From NCBI GenBank assembly GCA_007833815.1, contig CP033464.1, positions 802,501-866,500 on the forward strand: a stretch of 64,000 nucleotides of DNA. The letters run 5' to 3'. This document shows, one piece after another, positions 26,502-36,063 of this stretch. Position 1 is the first letter of the stretch. Every line of letters begins with the position of its first letter. The translations under genes and the position numbers were made by a program. Source of the DNA: Brevibacillus laterosporus. GTDB taxonomy: Bacteria; Bacillota; Bacilli; Brevibacillales; Brevibacillaceae. Under the pieces are notes generated by a model that did no database searches, was not told where the DNA came from, and worked only from the letters and a program-made list of their open reading frames with translations.

Positions 26502-27863
26502 TTACATTTGTTTTTCTTGTGTCAGTTGAACTCCTTTTTGATAGTACAATTTCATTACCTCTTTAGGAACCATACTACCACCTGTTCCCCAGACAATATG
26601 TGTACCCTTACTCATTTTTTGTATCAAATTATTCTTCTGTAGATATTGAATTCTTGCTTTACATAATTGACTAGGTCCTAATATACCAGCTAGCGCAGAT
26701 GGTTCAAGATAAATTCCTTCTGTATCAGCTAATCCCTTTAATAACTTATAAAGTTGATTATCGCTAACTGTATAAGATCCACTTAAAAAAGGTTCTATGA
26801 TTTTCCCCACGAACCCAGATGCTCTTCCAACTGCCAGTCCATCTGCATCTGTTACATTATCAATGCCGAAATCTTGTACAGATATACCATCATGCAGTCC
26901 AGTCATTAAACCTAGTAGCATACACGGAGAATGGGTAGGTTCTGCGAAAAAAACGTGCGCATTATCTTGGTATAATAATTTCAAACCAAATGCTACTCCT
27001 CCTGGACCTCCGCCTACCCCACATGGCAGATAAACAAATAAAGGGTGATTTTCGTCCACTTTTATTTGAAGGTTATCTAATTGTTTTTGTAAACGGGAGG
27101 CTGCTACTGCATATCCTAAAAATAAGTGTCTTGAATTTTCATCGTCAATAAAATAACACATAGGATTCTCAGCTGCTTGCTTTCTACCTTCTTCTACAGC
27201 CTTACTATAATCAGCTGTGTATTCAATAACTGTAACACCTTTACTTCGGAGTAAATCTTTTTTCCATTGTTTTGCATCTGCTGACATATGAACTGTTACA
27301 TTAAATCCTAATTTTGCACTCATGATACCAGTGCTTAATCCTAGATTTCCTGTTGAACCCATTGCAATAGAATAGTTTGAAAAGAAATTACGAAACTTAT
27401 TACTCTCAAGAATTGAATAATCATCTTGTACAGTTAATAAGTTATGTTCAAGCGCCAAATCTTCAGCGTGTTTAAGAACTTCATAAACTCCTCCCCTTGC
27501 TTTAATAGACCCTGATATAGGAAGATGACTATCACACTTTAGTAATAATTGACCTAAGATTTCCTGTTCATACTCCTGTTCTAAATGTTGTTGCATAGAA
27601 GGAATTCTCACTAATGGAGATTCAATAATACCGTTCATCCCTTTTGTTTCGGGGAAAACTTTTGCAATATATGGAGCAAATCTCTTTAATCTATCTTCAG
27701 CATCTTTAACATCATCTTTAGTTAAAACGGTGTTTTTAATTCCTACTTCAAAATCTTTCTTATTTGGATTAATCCAAAATATTTCCTCGGTTGAAATTAG
27801 TTTTTTTATTAATGGGTATTTTTCTTTCAAACTTACTTTAGTTTTTGTTGAAATGTCGCTCAT
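26502..27863 (-). CDS. dsdA: D-serine dehydratase (ammonia-lyase)
   Basis: A 453-aa PLP enzyme converting D-serine to pyruvate and ammonia. Fold-type II motifs: [19 protein letters not shown] with the PLP lysine K121, [13 protein letters not shown] (phosphate and serine contact), and the glycine loop [17 protein letters not shown]. Length is normal for DsdA. The ribosome binding site AGGAGG is 8 nt from the ATG. It is divergent from an XRE-cupin regulator gene, with 160 AT-rich bp between them, so D-serine-responsive control by that regulator is likely. The segment is more AT-rich than the flanking qox/gln genes. Confidence 0.92.
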   Translation of the reverse strand: MSDISTKTKVSLKEKYPLIKKLISTEEIFWINPNKKDFEVGIKNTVLTKDDVKDAEDRLKRFAPYIAKVFPETKGMNGIIESPLVRIPSMQQHLEQEYEQEILGQLLLKCDSHLPISGSIKARGGVYEVLKHAEDLALEHNLLTVQDDYSILESNKFRNFFSNYSIAMGSTGNLGLSTGIMSAKLGFNVTVHMSADAKQWKKDLLRSKGVTVIEYTADYSKAVEEGRKQAAENPMCYFIDDENSRHLFLGYAVAASRLQKQLDNLQIKVDENHPLFVYLPCGVGGGPGGVAFGLKLLYQDNAHVFFAEPTHSPCMLLGLMTGLHDGISVQDFGIDNVTDADGLAVGRASGFVGKIIEPFLSGSYTVSDNQLYKLLKGLADTEGIYLEPSALAGILGPSQLCKARIQYLQKNNLIQKMSKGTHIVWGTGGSMVPKEVMKLYYQKGVQLTQEKQM

Positions 27864-28025
27864 TTATAAAGCCTCCTTATTGTTCATATAATAAATATAA
27901 CTGTTTTAAAATTAAGGTATATTTATTATAATTAAGTATAGATTAACATGAAATTAATCAAAATCAAATTTAATTTAATTTAGTTTAATTACATTTAACA
28001 AAGAAATTCTAAGGAGAATACGTAT

Positions 28026-28580
28026 ATGAACGAAATAAGCGTTGCTCGAAAAATCACTGAATTCAGGAAGAGAAAAGGATTAACTAGTAAAGAATTAGCA
28101 AAATTAGCTGATATAACACCTTCAATGCTAAGCCAAATTGAAAAAGGCATAGCGAATCCATCTCTCCAGACTCTTAAACTAATTTCTGTAGCATTAAACA
28201 TTCCTTTGTTTAATTTTTTCTTAGAAGATACAAATACTGAAGAATTGGTTGTAAGAGCTAATCAAAGAAAGAAAATCTCTTTCCCAGAAAGTGGGGATGT
28301 ATCGTATGAATTATTATCCCCTAGTTTAAATGGTGCTCTAGAGTTGGCCCTTATGAATTTATTACCTCAAACCGCATCTTCCAAAGAGCCGATAGAACAT
28401 AAAGGTGAAGAAGTAGCGTTCGTTATAGAAGGAGTTGTTAATCTTTATTTAAACAACGAAATGTTGACCCTTAATAAAGGAGATAGTGTAAAAATCCCAT
28501 CGTATGGCAAACATAAATGGGAAAATGTATCTTCTGAAAACGTCATTGTTATATTTGGAGTAACTCCTCCTTCTTTTTAA
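28026..28580 (+). CDS. XRE-family regulator with C-terminal cupin domain
   Basis: A 184-aa regulator: helix-turn-helix at about 5-60 (ARKITEFRKRKGLTSKELAKLADITPSMLSQIEKG) and a cupin small-molecule sensing barrel (about 105-182: HKGEEVAFVIEGVVNLYLN, LNKGDSVKIPS, HKWENVSSENVIVIFGVTPP). Such HTH-cupin proteins usually control an adjacent catabolic operon; here that is the divergent dsdA. Start ATG follows AAGGAGAATACGTAT. The ligand is not known. Confidence 0.87.
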   Translation: MNEISVARKITEFRKRKGLTSKELAKLADITPSMLSQIEKGIANPSLQTLKLISVALNIPLFNFFLEDTNTEELVVRANQRKKISFPESGDVSYELLSPSLNGALELALMNLLPQTASSKEPIEHKGEEVAFVIEGVVNLYLNNEMLTLNKGDSVKIPSYGKHKWENVSSENVIVIFGVTPPSF

Positions 28581-28789
28581 TTTCTAATTTTTTTGTAGTT
28601 AATTGTAATCAAATGCAAACTAGTTGTTGCTTCATATATTGAATATACAGATAAAGAATCCTGAATCTGTTATATATAGAAAGACTAATTATTTAAGGTA
28701 GTATACCTGTTGAATACAAGCTAAGAATCTTGTGAGTTAAATACAATTTCATAAGCAGCCAAGTAAAATGAACCCTATTAATGGGATAT

Positions 28790-28852
28790 AAATAAACCCC
28801 CCCTACTTAATTCGCATATTAAATACAAATTTAGTAGGGGGGGTTGTTTATT
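28790..28852. terminator. Terminator with poly-C/poly-G stem
   Basis: AAATAAACCCCCCCTA (28790-28805) pairs with TAGGGGGGGTT-TTTATTT (28834-28852) around an AT-rich loop. T-rich flanks on both strands. Confidence 0.75.
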
Positions 28853-28857
28853 TAAAG

Positions 28858-28897
28858 AGGGGTACCGCCAGCAAAACGCGGATTTACAACGGTAAGG
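28858..28897 (+). repeat. Dispersed inverted repeat, left copy
   Basis: Starts GAGGGGTACCGCCAG; 28864-28890 (27 bp) is identical to the complement of 33505-33531, and six more bases (GTAAGG) match after one mismatch. The two copies point at each other and bracket 4.6 kb containing the van-like and bla-like genes. Confidence 0.8.
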
Positions 28898-28903
28898 GGA
28901 TCT

Positions 28904-28963
28904 GGATAGCAATAAAGCCGATTTTCACCACGCTAAGGTGTGTAATCGGCTTTATTGCTATCC
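28904..28963. repeat. Perfect 20-bp hairpin
   Basis: 28904-28923 is the exact complement of 28944-28963; within the 20-nt loop CACC and GGTG can pair again. The arms include AATAAAGCCGATT. It is not followed by a T run, so it is not an ordinary terminator. It lies 7 bp from the dispersed repeat. Confidence 0.75.
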
Positions 28964-29004
28964 TTGGTTGGCATAGTGACAGGCTTCATTTATAAAGTAG
29001 GCTA

Positions 29005-29865
29005 CTATTCATGAACCGTCACAATCACTCCGTCCACATTGTTCCCTGAGATTTCATGATGCTGATTCACTGGGACATTAACTGTCGTACTCTTTGAAAT
29101 TTTATAATAAGAAACCGTATATTTTTTCCCCTCAACATTAGTTAAAATCTCCTTTTTCTCTTTCAAGAAATCTAAGTATTCTTCTAAAGTAAATTTATTT
29201 TTCTGCATAATGGCACTATGAGGTAAACCGACATAGCGTATATGCCACGGTTCATATTGAATTCCTGTAATGTTCGCTTTGTTCTTCGGATAGCGTAAAA
29301 CAAAACCATACTTCCATACCTCTTCTTCAATCCATTTTCCCTCAGGAGCTTTCTCCATTTTCATTTGAGTAGACCCTACATCGAGTGATAAACCTAAATT
29401 ATGTTCGCTATATCCTGCTGGCAATGCATAATCAGAGCCCATTTTTTGATATAGCTCCCTTTGCTCTTCAAAATCTCGATAACCACTGCTAATTAAAAAA
29501 TGATGAACACCTTCTTTTTCCGCCGCATCTACGACCTTCAAAAATTTTTTTACAATATCTATTGATAAGCGAAGGTTTCTATCAAGCACTACATAACCTC
29601 TTACTAATTCCTTATTTTGGAATACATTTATAATATCGGATTTTATACTATCTGGTTGAATGGGATAATCTTTATTGACTAATAATAAATCGCCTTTATA
29701 AATTTGCTCTTTTGTAATCTCTTTTTTTTCTGTACGTGTAGAAGCTACCTTATCATCCTTTTTCACAATTTTAACATCTACACCATTTTGAAATAATGGT
29801 GCTATATTAATACCAACACATACTGTGCACAATATAAAAAGCGAAAAAAATACCCACTTTTTCAT
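29005..29865 (-). CDS. vanY: VanY-like D-Ala-D-Ala carboxypeptidase
   Basis: A 286-aa zinc D,D-carboxypeptidase (peptidase family M15B) anchored or secreted through an N-terminal hydrophobic segment (3-23). Zinc and catalytic motifs are present: SEHNLGLSLDVG (H155, D162), and EPWHIRYVG with Glu and H208; SSGYRDFEEQ is the preceding conserved block. Such enzymes remove the terminal D-alanine from peptidoglycan precursors, which reduces vancomycin binding. The C-terminal about 45 residues form an extra beta-rich extension. It lies downstream of a vanR-like regulator and vanS remnant, the usual order of vanY-type loci in Bacillales. Confidence 0.87.
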   Translation of the reverse strand: MKKWVFFSLFILCTVCVGINIAPLFQNGVDVKIVKKDDKVASTRTEKKEITKEQIYKGDLLLVNKDYPIQPDSIKSDIINVFQNKELVRGYVVLDRNLRLSIDIVKKFLKVVDAAEKEGVHHFLISSGYRDFEEQRELYQKMGSDYALPAGYSEHNLGLSLDVGSTQMKMEKAPEGKWIEEEVWKYGFVLRYPKNKANITGIQYEPWHIRYVGLPHSAIMQKNKFTLEEYLDFLKEKKEILTNVEGKKYTVSYYKISKSTTVNVPVNQHHEISGNNVDGVIVTVHE

Positions 29866-29947
29866 TTCTAGTTCCTCCTTAACCTTACTTACGTATAGGA
29901 TAGAGAAAACTATTTAAATAAAAAGTGGGGTAAACTTAAAATTTTTA

Positions 29948-30134
29948 TTAAATTCGATTCAGCACCATCGCTGGTAATCTTACTTCAAATATTGTTCGTA
30001 TTAAATTACTTTCGGCAGAAATCGTTCCGTTATGTTGCTCTACAATATTTTTCGTAATAAATAAACCAAGATCTGTACTATCTTGCTGACCGAAATTGAG
30101 CTAAAGGATCCTCATAACGAACCATTTTAGCCAT
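29948..30134 (-). pseudogene. VanS-like histidine kinase reduced to its two ends
   Basis: Translation from an ATG overlapping the response-regulator stop codon (30134) gives MAKMVRYEDPLAQF, then the frame breaks. In another frame, QQDSTDLGLFITKNIVEQHNGTISAES reads on to a stop at 29948; that is the G2 box and last strand of a histidine kinase. About 300 internal codons (membrane, HAMP, HisKA, most of the ATPase) are missing. This is an internal deletion, not a point frameshift. The response regulator upstream is intact and is therefore an orphan unless another kinase serves it. Confidence 0.8.
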
Positions 30135-30825
30135 TGAATGTATAACCAACCCCCCAAACGGTTTTGATCAATTTATTCTTCCTCTTATCTTCTCCAAGTT
30201 TTTTCCGTAAGGTACGAATATGTACCATAACTGTATTTCCGCCTTCGTAATACTCTTCGGCCCACACTTGTTGAAAGATATTTTCCACACTATATACTTT
30301 CTTCGGATGACTCGCTAATAAATATAAAATATCAAACTCTTTTGGCGTTAACTCAATATGTTCATCGTAAAGACTAACTGTCCGTTGCTCAGGATAAATG
30401 ACTACTCCACCAATTTCCAAAACGAATTTATTTTCATCCGATTTCGGTTGATTTAACAGTAAAAATCGTCGTAACTGAGCATTTACACGAGCAACTAATT
30501 CAATCGGAGTGAAAGGCTTGGTCATATAATCATCTGCACCTATTACAAGTCCTGTCACCTTATCGAAATCAGATGTTTTCGCACTCAGGAAAATGATAGG
30601 CATATGATATTGCCCACGAATTTGACGCGTTACTTCATAACCGTCCATTTTAGGCATCATAATATCTAAAATCACCAAATCAATTGGTTGAGATTGAATA
30701 ACACGAATAGCTTCTTGCCCATCAGCTACTTTAACGACATGGTAGCCTTCTTTTTCTAAATGTATCGCAATTAAATCAGCAATTTCTGCCTCATCGTCAG
30801 CTACCAAAATCGAAATTTGCTTCAT
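30127..30825 (-). CDS. VanR-like OmpR-type response regulator (orphaned)
   Basis: A 232-aa regulator: receiver with DDE (10-12), D54 in LVILDIMMPKMDG, LSAKTSDFDK, and the lysine in YMTKPFTPIE; then a winged-helix domain (about 130-230; LTPKEFDILYLLAS, NTVMVHIRTLRKKLGEDKRKN, VWGVGYTFNG). It resembles VanR-type regulators that sit with vanY and vanS. Its cognate kinase is deleted (29948-30134). Phosphorylation by other kinases or constitutive activity is possible. Confidence 0.87.
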   Translation of the reverse strand: MKQISILVADDEAEIADLIAIHLEKEGYHVVKVADGQEAIRVIQSQPIDLVILDIMMPKMDGYEVTRQIRGQYHMPIIFLSAKTSDFDKVTGLVIGADDYMTKPFTPIELVARVNAQLRRFLLLNQPKSDENKFVLEIGGVVIYPEQRTVSLYDEHIELTPKEFDILYLLASHPKKVYSVENIFQQVWAEEYYEGGNTVMVHIRTLRKKLGEDKRKNKLIKTVWGVGYTFNG

Positions 30826-31284
30826 TTTTTACACCCCTATATCATTTCATTGCCATTCGACTGGCACTCTAAAAAATTTTTTTCATTATATATTTTCACA
30901 CGCTCGATTTTAAACTAGTCTGCTCTGTTTGTACAATAAAGAGGTACGGCAACGATTCAACAACCATTATTCTGTCTCTAGTTGCAACTTGTCTTTTACT
31001 CTTAACCCCCATTTTTTGAGATACATTAATGGATTATCACGAGATCGGATAGTAGGTTTTACGTAAATAAACATTCAAATAAGAGGATTTAAAAAAAGAG
31101 TTATTATGGGCTCTCCCTTTTTAACCCTCTTCTATTTAAGACGGCCCATCCAATGAAATCAGGAGTTGTACTATGTAGACAAGCGTCCGATTTCCTAATT
31201 TCGGGCGCTTGTTGCTGTTAAACAAAAATGCACCCCTTGAATCGGATTTCCAAGGGGTGCACTTCATTTTAAATGGAGAGTTTT
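30826..31284. other. Intergenic region with two hairpins
   Basis: No gene seen. CAAGCGTCCGA (31180-31190) pairs with TCGGGCGCTTG (31201-31211). TGCACCCCTTG (31229-31239) pairs with CAAGGGGTGCA (31251-31261); read on the minus strand the latter is followed by TTTTTGTTT and is the terminator of the bla-like operon. AAGAGGTACGGCA near 30942 weakly resembles the head of the dispersed repeats. Confidence 0.6.
31222..31266 (-). terminator. Terminator of the blaI-M56 operon
   Basis: 11-bp perfect stem (31229-31239 with 31251-31261), loop of 11 nt, then a T-rich run on the minus strand. It lies 19 bp past the stop codon at 31285. Confidence 0.8.
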
Positions 31285-32822
31285 TTACAGGTTATCTTCT
31301 TTTTTATCGGGAATAATCTCTCCCGTTTTCGCATCTATTCCAAAAGTGATAGAGTCTTTGGAATCTTTTTCACTAAACGTAATGTTATATCTGCTAAAAT
31401 TGCTTACAAAGTTGTCTATAACATTGGCACTTGTAATCTCATAGGATTTTGTTTCTGGATGCAAGGCATGGATTTTATCTACCCCGGATTTTGCATTCTC
31501 GTATGAAAGAACTTCAGAAGCCGTCAATGATTGTATGGTATAGCTAACTTCCCCTGTTTTCGAATCTACTGCAAAGTGAAAAAATTCCTCTGAACCTTTT
31601 TCAAGTCTAATCACATACTTATCATGCGGATGCTCGCCTGATACCACATCTTCATAAGCACTAATCTCATAGGATTTTGTTTCTGGAAACTGAGCACTCT
31701 ATCGAGTGCTGCTTTCACATCCTTGTCCGCAAGGGCCTCGGAAGATGTGATTTTTTTGTAAGTTCCTGCATACAATTTCTCGATTTTTTGAAAAGGGGCT
31801 TTGGCATTTACTAATGAAGCGCCAGATATAACAATGGCAGCAACCAATCCTAGGGTTGACAAACGATACGATCCTTTGTGGAAGTTTTTAATCATGAGAA
31901 TTCTTCTTTTTAGTTGGTTTTTACTCCCTACTAAATTTGCCAAACTAGGAAGATGCTGATTTCTTGAATAATGCTCCAGTAAACGGATGATCGTATGACC
32001 GTACTCGATTTTTTGTTCGGAATCAATGTATGTGAGCGCACGTGCATCGCATGCAATTTCCTGATCCTCTCGCATGCGGTAATACGCATACCACAGAAGT
32101 GGATTGAACCAATGCAAGAGGAGCAAAGCATTCATCAGCAAATTGATCCCCACATCATTTCGTTTAATGTGAGCTAATTCATGATAGAAAATAAACTGTA
32201 GCTGCTTATCTCCAAGCGTTTGTAAGAGCGTATCAGACAGGAGAATGCGGGGGCGCATAAATCCAAAAACCGTAGGGCTTGAAATTCCATTTGATACGAC
32301 TAAAGGAATGGAGCGTTTGACTGACATCTTCTTTTTACAGCGTTCAAAGAGCTGAATCACTCGTGGATCGGTAATGATGGATTGTTTTTTGATATGCAAA
32401 TATACTCGTCTATTTACAACAATGGCTACCATACCAAAGCAAAAGACACCCACTATCCAAATAAATAACCCCAGCGTATAGAGGGAAAGGCTAGCTGATT
32501 CCACTTTTTTTCCTTCATGGTGCATAGATGAGCTAGGGACAACTGACTCCTCTGAGGGAAGCGAAGATATTATGTGGAACGTTGGTGATGTTTCGTGACT
32601 ATAGGGTAGCATGTTATAGATGCTGAACGAACTCTCAGGTGCCCATAAGAGGAGCAACCGCAGAATAACCAGCATCCATAACAGATAATGCCATCTTGGG
32701 GACAGTCTGTTTCCAAGCACAGCCTTAATCAATAAGATGAGACCTACCATCACGCTAGCCATCATAGAAGTCTGTAACACCCAACTAAAGAAGGGTAAAA
32801 GATAGATATTGACGAATTCCAC
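31285..32822 (-). pseudogene. M56 (BlaR1-type) membrane peptidase with PepSY-like repeats, frameshifted
   Basis: The 5' frame (403 aa, GTG start after AAGGAAAG) encodes a BlaR1/M56 metallopeptidase: three to four membrane helices, zinc motif HELAH (214-218), and FNPLLWYAYYRMREDQEIACDARAL. It ends after about 20 out-of-frame residues. The remaining 120 codons in another frame carry two PepSY-like repeats, each with a PETKSYEI block. One extra base near 31692 joins both into a protein of about 512 aa (..DRVL.QFPETKSYEISAYEDVV..). Either a fresh frameshift or a sequence error. The peptidase half alone should still fold. It would cleave the BlaI-type repressor encoded upstream when activated. Confidence 0.8.
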
Positions 32823-32854
32823 GCTTATCTTTCCTTTCTTCGTTCCGTCCTTAG

Positions 32855-33238
32855 CTAGGATTCTTTCTTATTATCAAGGATGTTTTTTAGTTCACTGATC
32901 TCCTCTTTGGACAATTTCTCGTCTTTCAAGAAGTTCACAAGCAATGGTTGTAATGCCCCGCCATAAAGGCGTTGAAGGAAAGACTTGGTTTCTACTTGCA
33001 AATAGTCATCCTGAGAAACCACGGGATAGTAGAAATAGCCCCTGCCTTTATCTTGGTGATAGGATATCGCGTTTTTCTGAACCAATCGATTGATTAGCGT
33101 TCGTATTGTTTTTGGCATCCAATCCTTGTGTCCCTCAAGAGCTTTGATAATATCGTTAGCTGTTTGAGGTGATTTTTTTGACCACAGGATTTTCATTACT
33201 TCCCATTCTGAATCAGAAATTTTCGGACGTTCTGTCAT
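32855..33238 (-). CDS. BlaI/MecI/CopY family repressor
   Basis: A 127-aa winged-helix repressor (ISDSEWEVMKILWSKKSPQTANDIIKAL, WMPKTIRTLINRLVQKNAI, GRGYFYYPVV are the family blocks) with a C-terminal dimerisation and cleavage region (about 75-125). It is transcribed with the M56 peptidase gene 32 bp downstream, the standard blaI-blaR1 arrangement. No beta-lactamase or transpeptidase gene is adjacent, so the controlled targets may be these genes themselves or others. Confidence 0.9.
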   Translation of the reverse strand: MTERPKISDSEWEVMKILWSKKSPQTANDIIKALEGHKDWMPKTIRTLINRLVQKNAISYHQDKGRGYFYYPVVSQDDYLQVETKSFLQRLYGGALQPLLVNFLKDEKLSKEEISELKNILDNKKES

Positions 33239-33263
33239 ACACTCTCACCCTCTTTTTTATAAT

Positions 33264-33314
33264 TACAAATGTAATCATTTTGTTTATACTATACCCGTAA
33301 TCTACAGGTGTCAA
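33264..33314 (-). promoter_or_regulatory. Promoter and BlaI-type operator
   Basis: On the minus strand TTGACA (33314-33309) is followed, 17 bp on, by TAGTAT. Just downstream lies TACAAATGTA (33264-33273), which fits the BlaI/MecI half-site pair TACA-N2-TGTA, extended to a 14-bp palindrome ATTACAAATGTAAT. A second partial site (CTACAGGTGT) overlaps the -35 box. This arrangement predicts autorepression. Confidence 0.7.
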
Positions 33315-33445
33315 CCAAACTCGTTAAGAAAAAATGATGATAAAAATTGAGTCCCGATAAACGCAAAATGATTTGGTTGCATTGCGGTGATGGATCTCTA
33401 ACCGATCCATCAGATTGCCAAATAAGTTTAGCTAAGATGATATAA

Positions 33446-33476
33446 AAAACCCCCGCCTTTACCAGCAGGGGTTTAA
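33446..33476. terminator. Terminator-like hairpin
   Basis: AAACCCCCGC with GCAGGGGTTT around CTTTACCA, flanked by A and T runs. The region 33315-33625 holds no gene; it also contains the right copy of the dispersed repeat. Confidence 0.6.
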
Positions 33477-33497
33477 AAAAATGTAGGAAAGGGGATT

Positions 33498-33538
33498 CCT
33501 TACTGTTGTAAATCCGCGTTTTGCTGGCGGTGCCTCTT
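33498..33538 (-). repeat. Dispersed inverted repeat, right copy
   Basis: 33505-33531 is the exact complement of 28864-28890; the match extends to CCTTAC at 33498-33503 with one mismatch between. GAGGCACCGCC replaces GAGGGGTACCGCC at the outer edge. Confidence 0.8.
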
Positions 33539-33625
33539 CAAGAGAGAAGCAGTCATTGTGTAAGGAAACATTAGATAAGGTAATTACGAAGAGAAGCGCC
33601 ATTTTTAACGATAATGGGTCAATCC

Positions 33626-35638
33626 TTACACTTTAAAACGCTCTACTTCTTCCTGCATTTGCTTTGTCATGGTAGCAAGTAAACTTGCCGTTGCGTGGAC
33701 CTCCTGAGCTGATGCAGATGCTTGCTCAGAAGTTGCAGCGATTTCTTCCGAGGAAGCAGCTACTTCCTCTGAGATGCTGGAGCTTGTTTCCACCTTTTCT
33801 AAAATATCTTCTTTTTGCTTTTGCATTTGCTGGGCGGAGAGACTAATTTGCTCCAGCTTTGGATTGATAGTTTCAATTTCCTGAATAATTTCCCGGAAGG
33901 AGCTCATCGCTAAATCCATTTCCGTTTTTTGTCCAGACATAGCTTGACTCATAGATTTTGCATTTTCTAGCATCTGATCGGAATCAGAAGAGACAGAGGT
34001 AATCATATCTGCGATCATTTGGGCAGATTGACGAGATTGTTCTGCTAATTTGCGTACCTCATCTGCCACCACCGCGAAACCTCTTCCTGACTCACCGGCA
34101 CGTGCAGCTTCTATGGCAGCATTCAAAGCCAATAAATTGGTTTGTTCTGCAATCTCATTAATAGCGGACGTGATATGATGAACACCATTTAAATTTTCGT
34201 TTGCTGCAACGATTCTACCAATGAACTCTTGGAACACTTGATTTACTTGATCCACCGATGTAATGAGCTGATTCATATTTTGGTTACTGTCGCTTGCTCT
34301 TGCATGAATGTTTTTCCCGTTATGATCGACATCCTCGATGGATAATACCATGTCATCCAAACTTTCACCATACGAAGTAAGAATTTCACTAATTTCGATT
34401 AGTTCTTCAGTCTGAGAAGAAACTCCAGAGGCTACCTCTTGAATAGAAGTAGAAACGGTTTCAGTAGCGGTACTCATCTCTTGAGATATGTTACGTAAAT
34501 TATGGGAAGAACGATCAATTTCATTGGATTGCTTTTGAATAACGCTAATTAAATTGCTAAAGGAATGTTTCATGTCTTGTAACATGTGTGACATATCCCC
34601 AATTTCATCACGACGATTTAATAGATTCGGATCAACGGCTGTATATAACTCTCCTTTAGCCATGAACGAAAAGATATTTTTAAAGCTTTGAATAGAACGC
34701 GAAAGAGAGTAAGAATAGTAGTAAACAGCAATGCCTCCAAGTAATAGGAAGACAGAAGAAATCGCCAGTAAATAGTTTCGCATTAGAACGGTTCCATTCA
34801 ATAAGTCATCCTGTTCAATATAAATCCCAAGTCCGCCTCCAGTAAGTGGAATAGGGGCATAACCTACATATTTATTCACACCGTTATATTCATACGACCC
34901 CGTACCATTGACCCCACTGATCATCTTTTCTTCCAACTCAGCTAATCCTTGTAAGGCTGGATTGGTTTCGACTGATTTTTGTACATTATCTTGGGCAAAG
35001 ACTAAATCCATATTTTCATGGGCTACTACTGTTCCTTGATTATTAAGAACGTAGGCTCGTCCCGTTTGGCTAAAAGTAAGATCAGAAATTAATTCCAATA
35101 ATTTATTAACTTTATACTCCATGTACAACACGCTATTTATTTTCTCTCCCAAGTAAATAGGGGTCGCGAAAATAATGATTAATGAATTATCGTCCATGGA
35201 AACAATCACATCTGACGTATTGGAATGACCAACACGCGCTTTATTAAAATATTCTCGCTGTGAGATATTAGTATTAGATTGAGGCCCCAAGACAATATTT
35301 CCTGAGAGATCAGCAATTCCCCATGTACTTCCTCCCCGTTTTTTTATAAGCTTGTCAACACTAGCTTGGGCTTCTGCTGGGTTTGCTTGATAGTTTTCAA
35401 TCTCTTTCCGAGATGCTACCCCCTCGATGAACGTAACCTCATTTATTAGCTTATCCTCATAGTAATTGGCGGTTTGTTGAGCGAGAGGAGAAAGCATCAA
35501 TTCAGCTGTATGTTCTATTTGTTTTTGAGCTGTAAAATAAGCTAGCAACGTAAGACCAATACATGTGGTAATGAGCAACCCCCCAATAATGAAAAGCAGT
35601 TGCGCTTTAATCGATTTAAACTGAAACCTAAAATTCAA
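33626..35638 (-). CDS. Methyl-accepting chemotaxis protein, dCache type
   Basis: A 670-aa chemoreceptor: membrane helix (about 12-32), extracytoplasmic double Cache sensor (about 35-285; [21 protein letters not shown] is characteristic), second membrane helix (about 287-310), HAMP (about 311-365) and a cytoplasmic signalling domain with the conserved tip [20 protein letters not shown] followed by [16 protein letters not shown]. dCache receptors often bind amino acids or organic acids; the ligand here is unknown. It is a single gene, so it must signal through CheA/CheW encoded elsewhere. Confidence 0.92.
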   Translation of the reverse strand: MNFRFQFKSIKAQLLFIIGGLLITTCIGLTLLAYFTAQKQIEHTAELMLSPLAQQTANYYEDKLINEVTFIEGVASRKEIENYQANPAEAQASVDKLIKKRGGSTWGIADLSGNIVLGPQSNTNISQREYFNKARVGHSNTSDVIVSMDDNSLIIIFATPIYLGEKINSVLYMEYKVNKLLELISDLTFSQTGRAYVLNNQGTVVAHENMDLVFAQDNVQKSVETNPALQGLAELEEKMISGVNGTGSYEYNGVNKYVGYAPIPLTGGGLGIYIEQDDLLNGTVLMRNYLLAISSVFLLLGGIAVYYYSYSLSRSIQSFKNIFSFMAKGELYTAVDPNLLNRRDEIGDMSHMLQDMKHSFSNLISVIQKQSNEIDRSSHNLRNISQEMSTATETVSTSIQEVASGVSSQTEELIEISEILTSYGESLDDMVLSIEDVDHNGKNIHARASDSNQNMNQLITSVDQVNQVFQEFIGRIVAANENLNGVHHITSAINEIAEQTNLLALNAAIEAARAGESGRGFAVVADEVRKLAEQSRQSAQMIADMITSVSSDSDQMLENAKSMSQAMSGQKTEMDLAMSSFREIIQEIETINPKLEQISLSAQQMQKQKEDILEKVETSSSISEEVAASSEEIAATSEQASASAQEVHATASLLATMTKQMQEEVERFKV

Positions 35639-35818
35639 AGTAATCCCTCCACTTTCTCTGATATCCTTGTTGTCGAATTTCTCCTACTATACTTTAATCG
35701 TACAAATGAGTAACAAAATCCATAGACAAACTGTTACAGTTTTTATTTTAAATTTTATAAATATTAACACAAACAAAATCTTTGTCTGATCTAGCATAAA
35801 GACCCCTTCTCTTCTTGA

Positions 35819-35965
35819 GCAGAAAACCTGAATAATATCTATCAAGTAATGAGTGAGATCAAGCGAGTTCTTCGTCCAGGTGGTACAGCTATTATTTTTG
35901 AAACCATGGGAACGGGATATAAAACCCCTCATCCCCCAGCCTTTTTATGGACGTTACAGCTTTAG
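35819..35965 (+). pseudogene. Methyltransferase remnant
   Basis: The frame reads NLNNIYQVMSEIKRVLRPGG, then TAIIFETMGTGYKTP, up to TAG at 35963-35965. That is the post-motif-IV helix and strand 5 of a class I SAM-dependent methyltransferase; nothing before or after belongs to the fold. The ATG at 35849 has no ribosome binding site. A stop codon (TGA 35816-35818) precedes it in frame. Confidence 0.65.
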
Positions 35966-35973
35966 AAAAAAGC

Positions 35974-36010
35974 AAACCATTCTTCGTATTCAACCGAGGA
36001 ATGGTTTTTT
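35974..36010 (+). terminator. Terminator
   Basis: AAACCATTC (35974-35982) pairs with GAATGGTTT (35999-36007), followed by T residues. It ends whatever is transcribed through the methyltransferase remnant. The preceding region 35639-35818 shows no gene. Confidence 0.7.
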
Positions 36011-36063
36011 ATATGTTATACTCATACTATTAACAATTAGGAAATATAAGGGAAGTGGTTATT

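Larger units (their letters stand above)
28581..29004. other. Intergenic region with terminator, dispersed repeat and long hairpin
   Basis: Holds no gene that I can support. It contains a terminator at 28790-28852, the repeat at 28858-28897 and a 20-bp hairpin at 28904-28963, listed separately; the part 28590-28780 is AT-rich and featureless. Confidence 0.6.

Noticed and set aside
28790-28852. Poly-C/poly-G inverted repeat as a phase-variation tract
   Set aside because: It is not inside or directly before a gene and forms a good terminator.
26273-33538. CRISPR-like array
   Set aside because: Repeats are few, irregularly spaced by kilobases and in opposite orientation; no cas genes.
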